Shown in pieces: positions 1 through 5,043 of a DNA stretch of 5,043 nt. The notes beneath the pieces are model-generated. The model did no database searches and was not told the DNA's origin. It saw only the letters and a program-made list of their open reading frames with translations. Numbering within the stretch: the stretch's first letter is position 1; the number at the start of each line of letters is the position of its first letter. The stretch lies in contig SLGR01000207.1 in the NCBI GenBank assembly GCA_007136585.1, forward strand, positions 1-5,043, given 5' to 3'. The position numbers and the translations under genes are program-made. Source of the stretch: Candidatus Sumerlaeota bacterium (GTDB lineage Bacteria; CG03; SLGR01).

Positions 1-419
1 ATCGCTTCCGCGCTTATTATCCCCTCAACCCCGGCAGTTACGGGGGTAAGGATATCAATAAGCTCCGGTGACGGGCCGATGTCAAAAAGCTTGATATGTT
101 CGGCCCGGCCTCTTACTCTCACAATGTACTCCCCTGCTTCGGTATAATATTTACTGAATGTATTCCAGCCGGATCCTGTCTCGGGAGCATTGAAGCCGGC
201 GCCTTTCTCCCATTCCACCTCTAAATCTTCAGGGTTATAAACCTGGAAACTAAAACTGGAACCTGCGTTCATTGAGATTTTAAAATTAAAGGTATCCGGC
301 GGCGGGGAATCCGCGGAGGCGGACCCGGGAAGGATAAAAAGAATAAGCGCGGAAAAAGCCAGAGCCGCTTTCAGCCTCTTAAGATATACGTGACGGGATA
401 CTAAACTGAGGTTTTTCAT
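1..419 (-). CDS. Secreted BspA/DUF285-like surface protein, N-terminal part (3' end outside window)
   Basis: Partial gene: 139 codons from an ATG at 419, running off the window. The protein starts with a Sec-type signal peptide: basic residues K14, R15 and K17, a hydrophobic stretch at about 18-31, and a likely cleavage after ASA at residue 36. The mature part starts with a proline-rich DSPPPD, then a beta-rich segment with the pattern YYTEAGEYIVRVRG (91-104). This is followed by ELIDILTPVTAGVEGIISAEA (119-139 in outline). That order resembles the N-terminal part of BspA-like (DUF285) proteins, where leucine-rich repeats follow. The repeats themselves would lie outside the window, so the family call rests on this short region and memory of the family. 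The start has no convincing Shine-Dalgarno sequence but is the only one that gives a full signal peptide. It has its own promoter and is probably not part of the hcp operon. Its role is likely at the cell surface, such as adhesion; function is inferred only. Confidence 0.65.
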   Translation of the reverse strand, partial: MKNLSLVSRHVYLKRLKAALAFSALILFILPGSASADSPPPDTFNFKISMNAGSSFSFQVYNPEDLEVEWEKGAGFNAPETGSGWNTFSKYYTEAGEYIVRVRGRAEHIKLFDIGPSPELIDILTPVTAGVEGIISAEA

Positions 420-433
420 AATCAAATCTGGAA

Positions 434-451
434 ATACTGTAATAGCAGTAT
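434..451. repeat. Inverted repeat ATACTG-6-CAGTAT over the -10 box and start site
   Basis: Perfect 6-bp arms, ATACTG (434-439) and CAGTAT (446-451), with spacer TAATAG. The element covers most of the -10 box and the expected transcription start of the BspA-like gene, a usual place for a repressor site. No regulator can be assigned. It shares the ATACT/AGTAT ends with the palindrome before the Rrf2 gene, but the inner spacing differs (8 instead of 5 nt). Confidence 0.4.
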
Positions 452-476
452 ACCAACTTACCCGGAGGCCTGTCAA
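447..476 (-). promoter_or_regulatory. Sigma70-type promoter of the BspA-like gene
   Basis: On the minus strand a perfect -35 box TTGACA (476-471) is followed after 18 bp by TATACT (452-447), one mismatch from the -10 consensus. Transcription would start near 440, only about 20 nt before the ATG at 419. It lies wholly between the hcp stop and the next start, so it separates the downstream gene from the hcp operon. Both boxes are involved in inverted repeats described separately. Confidence 0.75.
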
Positions 477-486
477 ATCCTCCGGG
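461..486. repeat. Inverted repeat CCCGGAGG-10-CCTCCGGG between hcp and the next gene
   Basis: Perfect 8-bp arms (461-468 and 479-486) with a 10-nt loop that contains the -35 box of the downstream promoter. On the minus strand it lies 26 nt past the hcp stop, so as RNA it would form a stable GC-rich hairpin at the end of the hcp transcript. It is followed by TAAGTTGG rather than a T run, so it is not a clear intrinsic terminator. It could be a weak or factor-assisted terminator, a 3'-end stabiliser, or an operator around the -35 box. Confidence 0.5.
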
Positions 487-511
487 GGCCCGGGCTCATA
501 CAGAGAAAGGG

Positions 512-2137
512 TTACTTTCCTTCCATCATACCCGATACATCCTCATCCGGATCGGATATCAGCCGGATGGCGAACCTTTCCGAAAAAGCCTTTCCCACAC
601 CGGGTGAGAGGAACCCGGGGAGGGTGGGTCCCAAACGTATATTCCTAAACCCCAGGTGGATCAGCGCAAGGAGCACCGCAACGGCCTTCTGCTCGTACCA
701 GGCTATATCCAGTGAGAGCGGGAGCCCGTTTACATCCTCAAGGCCCAGTGCCTCTTTCAGTTTTAAGGCGGTGACGCCCAGGGAATATGAATCGTTGCAC
801 TGCCCCGCGTCAATGACCCTGGGTATCCCCCCGGCCTCGCCCAGGCCAAGTTTGTTATACCGGTATTTGGCGCACCCCGCCGTAAGTATCAGCGTATCGG
901 ACGGGAGTTTTTCCGCAACCCTGCTGTAGTACTCCCTTGAGGGGTGCCTGCCGTCACACCCGGCCATTACTATCATACGGCTTATATCACCCGCTTTAAC
1001 CGCGGCTATGATATCCCCGGCAGATTCCTCAAGACGCTTCCTGGCGAACCCGCAGGTGAGTTCCCCCTCTTCCAGGGGAACCGGGGGTTCGGATTCCGCC
1101 GCCATCTCTATGACCCGGGAAAAATCCTTCGCCCCGCTCTCATTAGAGGGTATATGCTCTATACCGGGGTACCCGACCTCGTTTGCGGTGAATATTCTCT
1201 CCCTGTAGGAGTCCTTCACGGGTATCAGGCAGTTGGTTGTAAGTACAACCGGGCCGCGGAATGACTCAAACTCGGCCCCCTGGCGCCACCAGGAGCTGCC
1301 GTAATTTCCCGCAAGATGAGTGTACTTCCTGAGCTCCGGGTAGGCGTTTGCCGGGAGCATCTCCCCGTGGGTGTATACGTCAATACCCCGCCCGCGGCTC
1401 TGTTTCAGTATCTCCTCCAGGTCCCTCAGGTCGTGGCCCGAGACAAGTATACCCGGGTTTGAACGCGGTTTGAGCGGGACCTGAACCGGCTCCGGGTCGC
1501 CGTAAGTCTCTGTATTTGCCCTGTCAAGGAGCTCCATAGCGGTGGCGGCCGCGGACCCCGCCTCCAGAAGAAGCTCCGTAAGCTCCTCCGCGGGGAGATC
1601 CTTTCTCAGGGCCGCAAGCCCCTCGCGCATAAAATCCAGAACATCCCGGCTGTAATACCCCAGGTGAGCCGCGTGCTCGGAGTAAGCCGCTATACCTTTA
1701 ATACCGTAGAGAAGAAATGATTTAAGTGAGCGTACATCCTCGTTATCGCTCAGGCTGAGAATCCCGACCCCGCTGGCTTTTTCGTTAAGCTCCTCCGCGG
1801 TTTCCCCTTTCCATACGGCGGCCTCTTCCGTAAACCCCTCGCACGAAGCCTCCCCTATACCGTCTCTCAGGGAGATACCCTCGGTTATAAGGGAGGTTAT
1901 CCGCTCGCTGCTGAAGTTGACATTGGTTATGGTCGCAAAAAGAGCCCGGTATACGAAACGCCCCAGGGGCCTGTCGAACTTCTCTCCGCACTTCTCCGCC
2001 CGGAGGGCTATCCCGGAGAGTATGTATATGAGAAGGTCCTGGAGGTTTGCCGTCTCCGCGTCCTTCCCGCATACTCCTCTCATCGTGCACCCCGAGTTAT
2101 TGACCGTTTCCTGGCACTGGTAGCAGAACATTTTCAC
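512..2137 (-). CDS. hcp: Hybrid cluster protein (Hcp), class I
   Basis: Cytoplasmic Fe-S/oxo enzyme of 541 aa, normal full length for class I Hcp. The family was first described as hydroxylamine reductase; it is now linked to reduction of NO to N2O and to protein S-nitrosylation in nitrosative stress. The N-terminal cysteines C5, C8, C17 and C23 (C-x2-C-x8-C-x5-C) give the class I [4Fe-4S] proximal cluster. All expected hybrid-cluster ligands are visible: H235 (SGHDL), E259 (HGEM), C303 (TTNCLIP), C394 (MAGCDGRH, the persulfide cysteine position), C422 (TAGCAKYR), C447 (GQCNDS), and E482 and K484 (WYEQKA). The gene is therefore expected to be active. The start is GTG at 2137, giving MKMFCYQC; AGGAGA lies 6 nt before it, a better fit than the ATG two codons on. 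The GTG overlaps the TGA of the upstream Fe-S protein gene, indicating translational coupling and a shared redox job. No Hcr-like NADH oxidoreductase gene is present. Confidence 0.97.
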   Translation of the reverse strand: MKMFCYQCQETVNNSGCTMRGVCGKDAETANLQDLLIYILSGIALRAEKCGEKFDRPLGRFVYRALFATITNVNFSSERITSLITEGISLRDGIGEASCEGFTEEAAVWKGETAEELNEKASGVGILSLSDNEDVRSLKSFLLYGIKGIAAYSEHAAHLGYYSRDVLDFMREGLAALRKDLPAEELTELLLEAGSAAATAMELLDRANTETYGDPEPVQVPLKPRSNPGILVSGHDLRDLEEILKQSRGRGIDVYTHGEMLPANAYPELRKYTHLAGNYGSSWWRQGAEFESFRGPVVLTTNCLIPVKDSYRERIFTANEVGYPGIEHIPSNESGAKDFSRVIEMAAESEPPVPLEEGELTCGFARKRLEESAGDIIAAVKAGDISRMIVMAGCDGRHPSREYYSRVAEKLPSDTLILTAGCAKYRYNKLGLGEAGGIPRVIDAGQCNDSYSLGVTALKLKEALGLEDVNGLPLSLDIAWYEQKAVAVLLALIHLGFRNIRLGPTLPGFLSPGVGKAFSERFAIRLISDPDEDVSGMMEGK

Positions 2138-2961
2138 AGTATCTCTCCTTTCAGCGATATTACTATCTCTTTCGCCTTAATATCATCCCGCCCGGCGCGG
2201 CGCAGAGCCTCTTCGGCTATAGTAAACGCGCCGCGGCAGCAGGGAACCTGCATCCTTAAAACCGTTACAGACCTTACGTTATTCTCCCGTATTATCGCGG
2301 CAAGCTTATCCGCGTACTCCTCGTAAGAGTCATCCAGCTTGGGGCAGAATACCACAACCGGCCGGGACCGTAGAAACCTGGAGTGAAAATCCGCCGCGGC
2401 AAAGGGGACGCAGTCGGCAGATACAAGAAGATCGCTCTCCCTGAAGCATTCCGCCGACGGGTTTAGAAGCTTAAGCTGAAGAGGCCACTGAATCAGTTCG
2501 GAACGGGAGCCGGCGGCGGATGGTTCCGCCCGGGACTCCTCTCCGCTTCTTAGGTCAGCGGAAGCCATACCCGGACAGACCCCTGCGGAGCAGGCGGATT
2601 TTTCTCCGGGTTCCGGGATATCCCGGCCGGTCTCCCTTAAGTACTCAATCGCCTCCTGAAGGTACTTCTCCTGCCCGTGCTCCCTGAGATGATCAAGGTG
2701 GGCCTTCACGGTACTCTCCCCGGCCTTTACAATATTCTCCATAACCCGGCGCTCGTCGTAAGGCTCCGCCTCCCTCTCCTCTGTCTCGATAGCCCCTTCG
2801 GGGCAGGAGCCCAGGCAGGCGCCGAGCCCGTCGCAGAAGAGGTCGCTTACAAGCCGGGCCTTACCGTCAATTATCTGTATGGCCCCCTCCGGGCAGTCAG
2901 GGACGCAGAGCCCGCACCCTGTGCATTTTTCTTCGTCTATCCGTATTATTTTTCTTTTCAT
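2134..2961 (-). CDS. Ferredoxin-like Fe-S protein, likely electron partner of Hcp
   Basis: Protein of 275 aa with an N-terminal ferredoxin domain and a C-terminal domain with conserved cysteines. It resembles the 4Fe-4S proteins often found beside hcp in anaerobes. The first motif is complete: C13, C16, C19 and C23 (CTGCGLCVPDCPEGA). The second reads C43, C49 and C53 (CDGLGACLGSCPEGA), with leucine at 46 where a bacterial 2[4Fe-4S] ferredoxin has its second cysteine. A linker (about 60-155) contains CSAGVC (124-129). The C-terminal domain has SADCVPFA (C184), FCPKLDD (C206) and VPCCRG (C241, C242), which may bind metal or take part in thiol chemistry. The start at ATG 2961 is chosen because GGAGGG lies 9 nt upstream and MKRKIIRIDEEKC is a typical ferredoxin start. 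The frame stays open to an ATG at 3183, but that would overlap the cyclase gene and add a 74-residue piece unlike any known domain. It probably feeds electrons to Hcp; this is inferred from context. Confidence 0.88.
   Translation of the reverse strand: MKRKIIRIDEEKCTGCGLCVPDCPEGAIQIIDGKARLVSDLFCDGLGACLGSCPEGAIETEEREAEPYDERRVMENIVKAGESTVKAHLDHLREHGQEKYLQEAIEYLRETGRDIPEPGEKSACSAGVCPGMASADLRSGEESRAEPSAAGSRSELIQWPLQLKLLNPSAECFRESDLLVSADCVPFAAADFHSRFLRSRPVVVFCPKLDDSYEEYADKLAAIIRENNVRSVTVLRMQVPCCRGAFTIAEEALRRAGRDDIKAKEIVISLKGEIL
2144..2149 (-). promoter_or_regulatory. Ribosome binding site deciding the hcp GTG start
   Basis: AGGAGA on the minus strand lies 6 nt before GTG at 2137 but 12 nt before the alternative ATG at 2131. 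The spacing favours GTG. The site sits within the end of the upstream Fe-S protein gene. Confidence 0.7.
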
Positions 2962-2970
2962 TTTTAAATA

Positions 2971-2976
2971 CCCTCC
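2971..2976 (-). promoter_or_regulatory. Ribosome binding site deciding the Fe-S protein start
   Basis: GGAGGG on the minus strand, 9 nt before the ATG at 2961. It supports this start over the in-frame ATG at 3183, inside the cyclase gene. Confidence 0.75.
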
Positions 2977-3045
2977 AATACATTTACAGAGACCGTCGGT
3001 ACGGGTTTCCGGGTTTGTTCTGAGGGCAGGGAAGAACCCCTCGGA

Positions 3046-3060
3046 GCAGCCAAAGGCTGC
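3046..3060 (-). other. Small hairpin GCAGCC-3-GGCTGC in the 142-bp gap inside the cluster
   Basis: Perfect 6-bp stem with a 3-nt loop in the noncoding gap between the cyclase stop (3104) and the Fe-S protein start (2961). No T run follows on the minus strand, so it is not a standard terminator. It could be a processing or attenuation point that sets different levels for the regulatory and enzymatic halves of the cluster, or it may be chance. I see no convincing promoter in this gap. Confidence 0.3.
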
Positions 3061-3103
3061 GAGAATGAGGAAAACCGTTCCGGCGGGGGCCCTCCAAGCA
3101 CAC

Positions 3104-3979
3104 TCAGCCTCTCCTCTTTTTCCCGGTATATAGAAGCCTGTCAACACGCTCAAGGAGCCTCTCCGGGGTATCGCTCTTTTCAATTACCGAGACCCCCGCC
3201 GAGACCGAGACCCCCGCTCTTCCCCCGGGGCAGGGAACGCTTGTATTTTTTATGAGGTTCCTGAGTTTTTCCGAGGTCTTCTCCAGGGAAGAGAGGTCAG
3301 CCCCGGGTATGATAACCATAAACTCGTCGCCTCCCCACCTTCCCGCCACATCAGAGGTCCGCAGGTTCTTTTCCAGTGTCCCGGATACGGCCTGAAGAAG
3401 CCTGTCCCCCGCAGCGTGCCCCCAGGTATCGTTTACGGATTTAAACCCGTCAAGGTCCAGGAAAATAACCCCGGCGGAGGATGAGTAGCGCCCGGCCTCG
3501 CTTATCCTTAAGGAAAGGTTCTCTTCCAGGAACCTCCTGTTATAAAGACCGGTAAGGGGGTCCCGGAAGGCCTGGTCCCTCAGCTCCTCGATCTCCCCCC
3601 CGTCCCCGGAAGATGCCTCCGTAAAGACCTGCACCGTACCGTAAACCTCGCCTGCGGACGTGATAAGAGGGAACCCCCTTAACCTGACCGGAACCCTGTA
3701 CCCTTTTTTATGGCGGATATACCCAAACCTTTCGCACTCCCGGCCCCCGGCGGACGAGCGGACAGGGCAATCCGATGAACACATGGAGGTTCCTCCAGAG
3801 TCTATATGCATAAGGATACCCTCGCCGCACCTCACCCCCGTCACCTCGGAAGGTTCAAACCCGGTTATCGCCACGGCGGAGCGGTTCCAGAAAACTATCC
3901 GCCCCCCGGAATCCGTAAGATAGGCCCCCTCAAGAAGGCCCTTAAGTATTAATATGGCCGTTTTTAACCTGTCATCCAT
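3104..3979 (-). CDS. PAS-GGDEF diguanylate cyclase with cysteine-containing PAS domain
   Basis: Soluble protein of 291 aa with no signal peptide or membrane segment; it would make c-di-GMP from two GTP in the cytoplasm. An N-terminal PAS domain (about 8-120) starts with GAYLTDSGGRIVFWNRSA. The GGDEF domain (about 132-287) begins with the typical DPLTGLYNRR (140-149), has the metal-site region FLDLDGFKSVND (173-184) and an intact GGDEF at 216-220, so it should be active. RTSD (207-210), five residues before GGDEF, is a canonical RxxD inhibitory site, implying product feedback. The PAS part holds C51, C67 and C71 in the pattern CGEGILMHID...C-x3-CP. Similar cysteine-containing PAS domains occur in other sensor cyclases; their ligand is unknown to me. 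The gene overlaps the Rrf2 gene by 8 bp, so it should be expressed with it. The domain after GGDEF is short, ending at KKRRG. No EAL domain is present. Confidence 0.93.
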   Translation of the reverse strand: MDDRLKTAILILKGLLEGAYLTDSGGRIVFWNRSAVAITGFEPSEVTGVRCGEGILMHIDSGGTSMCSSDCPVRSSAGGRECERFGYIRHKKGYRVPVRLRGFPLITSAGEVYGTVQVFTEASSGDGGEIEELRDQAFRDPLTGLYNRRFLEENLSLRISEAGRYSSSAGVIFLDLDGFKSVNDTWGHAAGDRLLQAVSGTLEKNLRTSDVAGRWGGDEFMVIIPGADLSSLEKTSEKLRNLIKNTSVPCPGGRAGVSVSAGVSVIEKSDTPERLLERVDRLLYTGKKRRG

Positions 3980-4376
3980 CGGATTCCTCCATAAGCAGGG
4001 CCAGGGTTATACTCTCAAAATCCCGCTTTACCTTCTCCCGGGTCCTGATAAGCCGTTTCCTTAAGGGACACCGTCCGGTGTTTTTGCATATCTTTTTCCT
4101 GAAAACGCACCCTGAAAGTTTCATCTCCCCCTGGAAAAGCTCCGCCAGTTCAGCAAGGCTTATTGTATCGGGGTCCCTGATAAGCCGGACCCCGCCCCGG
4201 GGCCCTTCCCGGGTCTCAATATATCCGGCCTCCCTGAGACGCCCCAGTATCCTCCTCAGGAACCCGTAAGGGATATCTGCCTGCCGGGAGATAACCCCGG
4301 CGCTCTTATAGGTATCACCGGCAGCGCTTATAAGGGCCCTGACGGCGTAATCGGTCTCTCTTGTAAGAAGGCGCAT
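3972..4376 (-). CDS. Rrf2-family transcription regulator, probable Fe-S/NO sensor (NsrR/IscR type)
   Basis: Protein of 134 aa, usual Rrf2 size. It begins with the family signature MRLLTRETDYAVRALISAA, followed by a winged helix-turn-helix: ISRQADIPYGFLRRILGRL (29-47) is the recognition region and GYIETREGPRGGVRL (51-65) the wing. Three cysteines, C90, C97 and C103 (C-x6-C-x5-C), lie where NsrR, IscR and RirA bind an Fe-S cluster, so a cluster-bound sensor of NO, iron or redox state is likely. Gene order with hcp favours an NsrR-like job; this is inference. The start is certain from the family signature although no Shine-Dalgarno sequence precedes it. A perfect palindrome over its own promoter indicates autoregulation and control of the whole cluster. 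The stop overlaps the cyclase start. I give no gene symbol, since NsrR and IscR types cannot be told apart here. Confidence 0.93.
   Translation of the reverse strand: MRLLTRETDYAVRALISAAGDTYKSAGVISRQADIPYGFLRRILGRLREAGYIETREGPRGGVRLIRDPDTISLAELAELFQGEMKLSGCVFRKKICKNTGRCPLRKRLIRTREKVKRDFESITLALLMEESDG
3986..3990 (-). promoter_or_regulatory. Ribosome binding site of the diguanylate cyclase gene
   Basis: GGAGG on the minus strand, 6 nt before the ATG at 3979 and inside the last codons of the Rrf2 gene. It fixes the start and shows that the overlapping pair is translated from one mRNA. Confidence 0.75.
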
Positions 4377-4399
4377 AATGATACTATTTTAGTATCATT
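4377..4399. promoter_or_regulatory. Perfect 10-3-10 palindromic operator before the Rrf2 gene
   Basis: Arms AATGATACTA (4377-4386) and TAGTATCATT (4390-4399) are exact reverse complements around TTT. The 23-bp size fits a dimeric Rrf2 protein, whose known sites (NsrR, IscR type) are of similar length. The element touches the start codon and covers the -10 box, so a bound repressor would block transcription. The most likely ligand is the Rrf2 protein encoded right beside it. Confidence 0.75.
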
Positions 4400-4415
4400 T
4401 ATATAGATATGTCAA
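4386..4415 (-). promoter_or_regulatory. Sigma70-type promoter of the Rrf2-cyclase-ferredoxin-hcp cluster
   Basis: On the minus strand TTGACA (4415-4410) is followed after 18 bp by TAAAAT (4391-4386), one mismatch from consensus. The -10 box lies at the centre of the palindrome. The start would fall near 4379, about 3 nt before the ATG at 4376, so the mRNA would be leaderless or nearly so, in line with the missing Shine-Dalgarno sequence. A start from an AT-rich TATTAT further upstream is possible, but it has no good -35 box. Confidence 0.65.
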
Positions 4416-4516
4416 GTATATGGAAAATATAATACAGGCGAGTTTTATATATAACAGGTTAAAACATAAAGTAGGTTGAGCAATTTTCTCTTTATAAAAG
4501 CTTTTTTTATTCTAAT

Positions 4517-5043
4517 TTAATTAACTTGGTTCAGCCCCCCGGGTAAAGCGTTATAAACTATACTCAGAGGATCCCTATAATATATCCCGTCCAGGAGTTT
4601 TTCCTCGAATAGACGGCAACCGTCCCGGGGCACATAACTGCGCATAGAACCAATACTCAGTGCTCCATAACCACCACCGCCGCCACGTCTGTAATTTCTG
4701 TGAGCCCACCAATCAGACTCGGTTTCATTTTTGGTTCGTTTCCAGTCAGATCCATCGGCAACATATTCCCGGGATACGCCCACCTCAAATCCGTAATGCA
4801 GCGGGATACCTTTACTGCAGTACCCTAACCAGAAAATTTCCTCCGTATTCTCCGTTCTCTTAACCTGATTACCCTCAGAATCGTACTCAAAACTCCTCTC
4901 CATATTCTTTAACACAGTTACATCCCTTTTACGTCCGAAGGATTCAAATATCTGAAGTTCATACGATTCTGATGTCAGCTTAAATTCACCGCTTCCGTCG
5001 GCTTCAAAGACCTGAGTGTACCCTTTATTTCTTTCGCTCCTTA
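4517..5043 (-). CDS. Unrecognised protein, C-terminal part (5' end outside window)
   Basis: The reading frame is open from the window edge to a TAA at 4517, giving about 174 residues. A GTG at 4915 and an ATG at 4903 exist inside but have no Shine-Dalgarno sequence. The residues before them (for example GYTQVFEADGSGEFKL) continue the same beta-rich style, so the gene most likely starts outside the window. I do not recognise the family. The protein is polar, with many Glu, Asp, Arg, Tyr and Trp residues, a run of five glycines, and one stretch, FEYDSEGNQVKRT, that recalls a single YD/RHS repeat but is too little to call. There are two cysteines and no membrane segment in this part. It ends with NALPGGLNQVN. 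Its base composition is more AT-rich than the hcp cluster, and 140 bp separate it from the Rrf2 gene. It is probably not part of that operon and may be a surface or accessory protein. Confidence 0.6.
   Translation of the reverse strand, partial: RSERNKGYTQVFEADGSGEFKLTSESYELQIFESFGRKRDVTVLKNMERSFEYDSEGNQVKRTENTEEIFWLGYCSKGIPLHYGFEVGVSREYVADGSDWKRTKNETESDWWAHRNYRRGGGGGYGALSIGSMRSYVPRDGCRLFEEKLLDGIYYRDPLSIVYNALPGGLNQVN

Noticed and set aside
488-495. GCCCGGGC palindrome just after hcp
   Set aside because: Only 8 bp with no loop, adjacent to the longer 461-486 repeat in GC-rich DNA; probably chance.
567-2123. Plus-strand and alternate-frame ORFs of 60-120 codons inside hcp
   Set aside because: They lie opposite or inside a complete hcp gene with all ligands conserved, have no ribosome binding sites of note, and follow from the GC-rich codon use.
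2985-3103. 39-codon ORF starting with GTG right at the cyclase stop (TGAGTG), with an AGGAGA before it
   Set aside because: The AGGAGA is explained by cyclase codons for its Arg-rich end. The predicted peptide is Arg/Pro-rich with no recognisable domain, so I do not call it a gene.
3139-3144. TTGACA on the minus strand near the end of the cyclase gene, as a promoter for the Fe-S protein and hcp
   Set aside because: No acceptable -10 box lies 16-18 bp downstream; the region there is GGGAAAAAG.
2962-3183. In-frame 74-residue N-terminal extension of the Fe-S protein, including a lipobox-like FLILAAFGC stretch
   Set aside because: It would overlap the cyclase gene by 80 bp, has no Shine-Dalgarno sequence at its ATG, and the stretch has no start codon of its own. 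The internal ATG at 2961 has a strong ribosome binding site and a typical ferredoxin beginning.
4494-4511. AT-only palindrome around AAAAGCTTTT after the unassigned gene, as a terminator
   Set aside because: The stem is almost all A-T with a tiny loop, so it would be unstable; low-complexity AT sequence explains it.

Overview
All five protein-coding genes in this window lie on the minus strand. The core is a four-gene cluster, read from high to low coordinate: an Rrf2-family regulator (4376-3972), a PAS-GGDEF diguanylate cyclase (3979-3104), a ferredoxin-like two-cluster Fe-S protein (2961-2134) and a class I hybrid cluster protein, hcp (2137-512). A surface-type gene cut by the window edge lies on each side: an unrecognised ORF upstream (5043-4517) and a secreted BspA/DUF285-like protein downstream (419-1). 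No tRNA, rRNA, CRISPR array or mobile element was seen.

The organism is most likely a bacterial anaerobe or facultative anaerobe. Hcp has the anaerobe-type N-terminal cysteine pattern C-x2-C-x8-C-x5-C, and the ferredoxin-like partner is of a kind found beside hcp in anaerobes. The core genes are GC-rich yet use many AGG/AGA arginine and ATA isoleucine codons. I cannot name the phylum from this. The upstream partial gene and the intergenic DNA next to it are visibly more AT-rich than the core.

The core reads as a nitrosative or redox stress module. The Rrf2 protein carries three cysteines (C90, C97, C103) in the region where NsrR and IscR bind an Fe-S cluster. Directly before its start codon lies a perfect 10-3-10 palindrome covering the -10 box of a strong promoter, which fits Fe-S-dependent autorepression. 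The second gene overlaps the first by 8 bp and would make c-di-GMP. Its PAS domain holds its own cysteine group (C51, C67, C71), so it may sense the same kind of signal. After a 142-bp gap come the Fe-S protein and hcp, coupled through a 4-bp GTGA overlap; the first is the plausible electron donor of the second. The unusual idea in this window is that NO detoxification and c-di-GMP signalling are built into one transcription unit.

Downstream of hcp, a 92-bp gap holds a near-consensus promoter (TTGACA-18-TATACT) for the BspA-like gene. It is overlaid by two inverted repeats. Both predicted promoters start transcription very close to their start codons and neither gene has a clear Shine-Dalgarno sequence, whereas the three internal cluster genes all have good ones.
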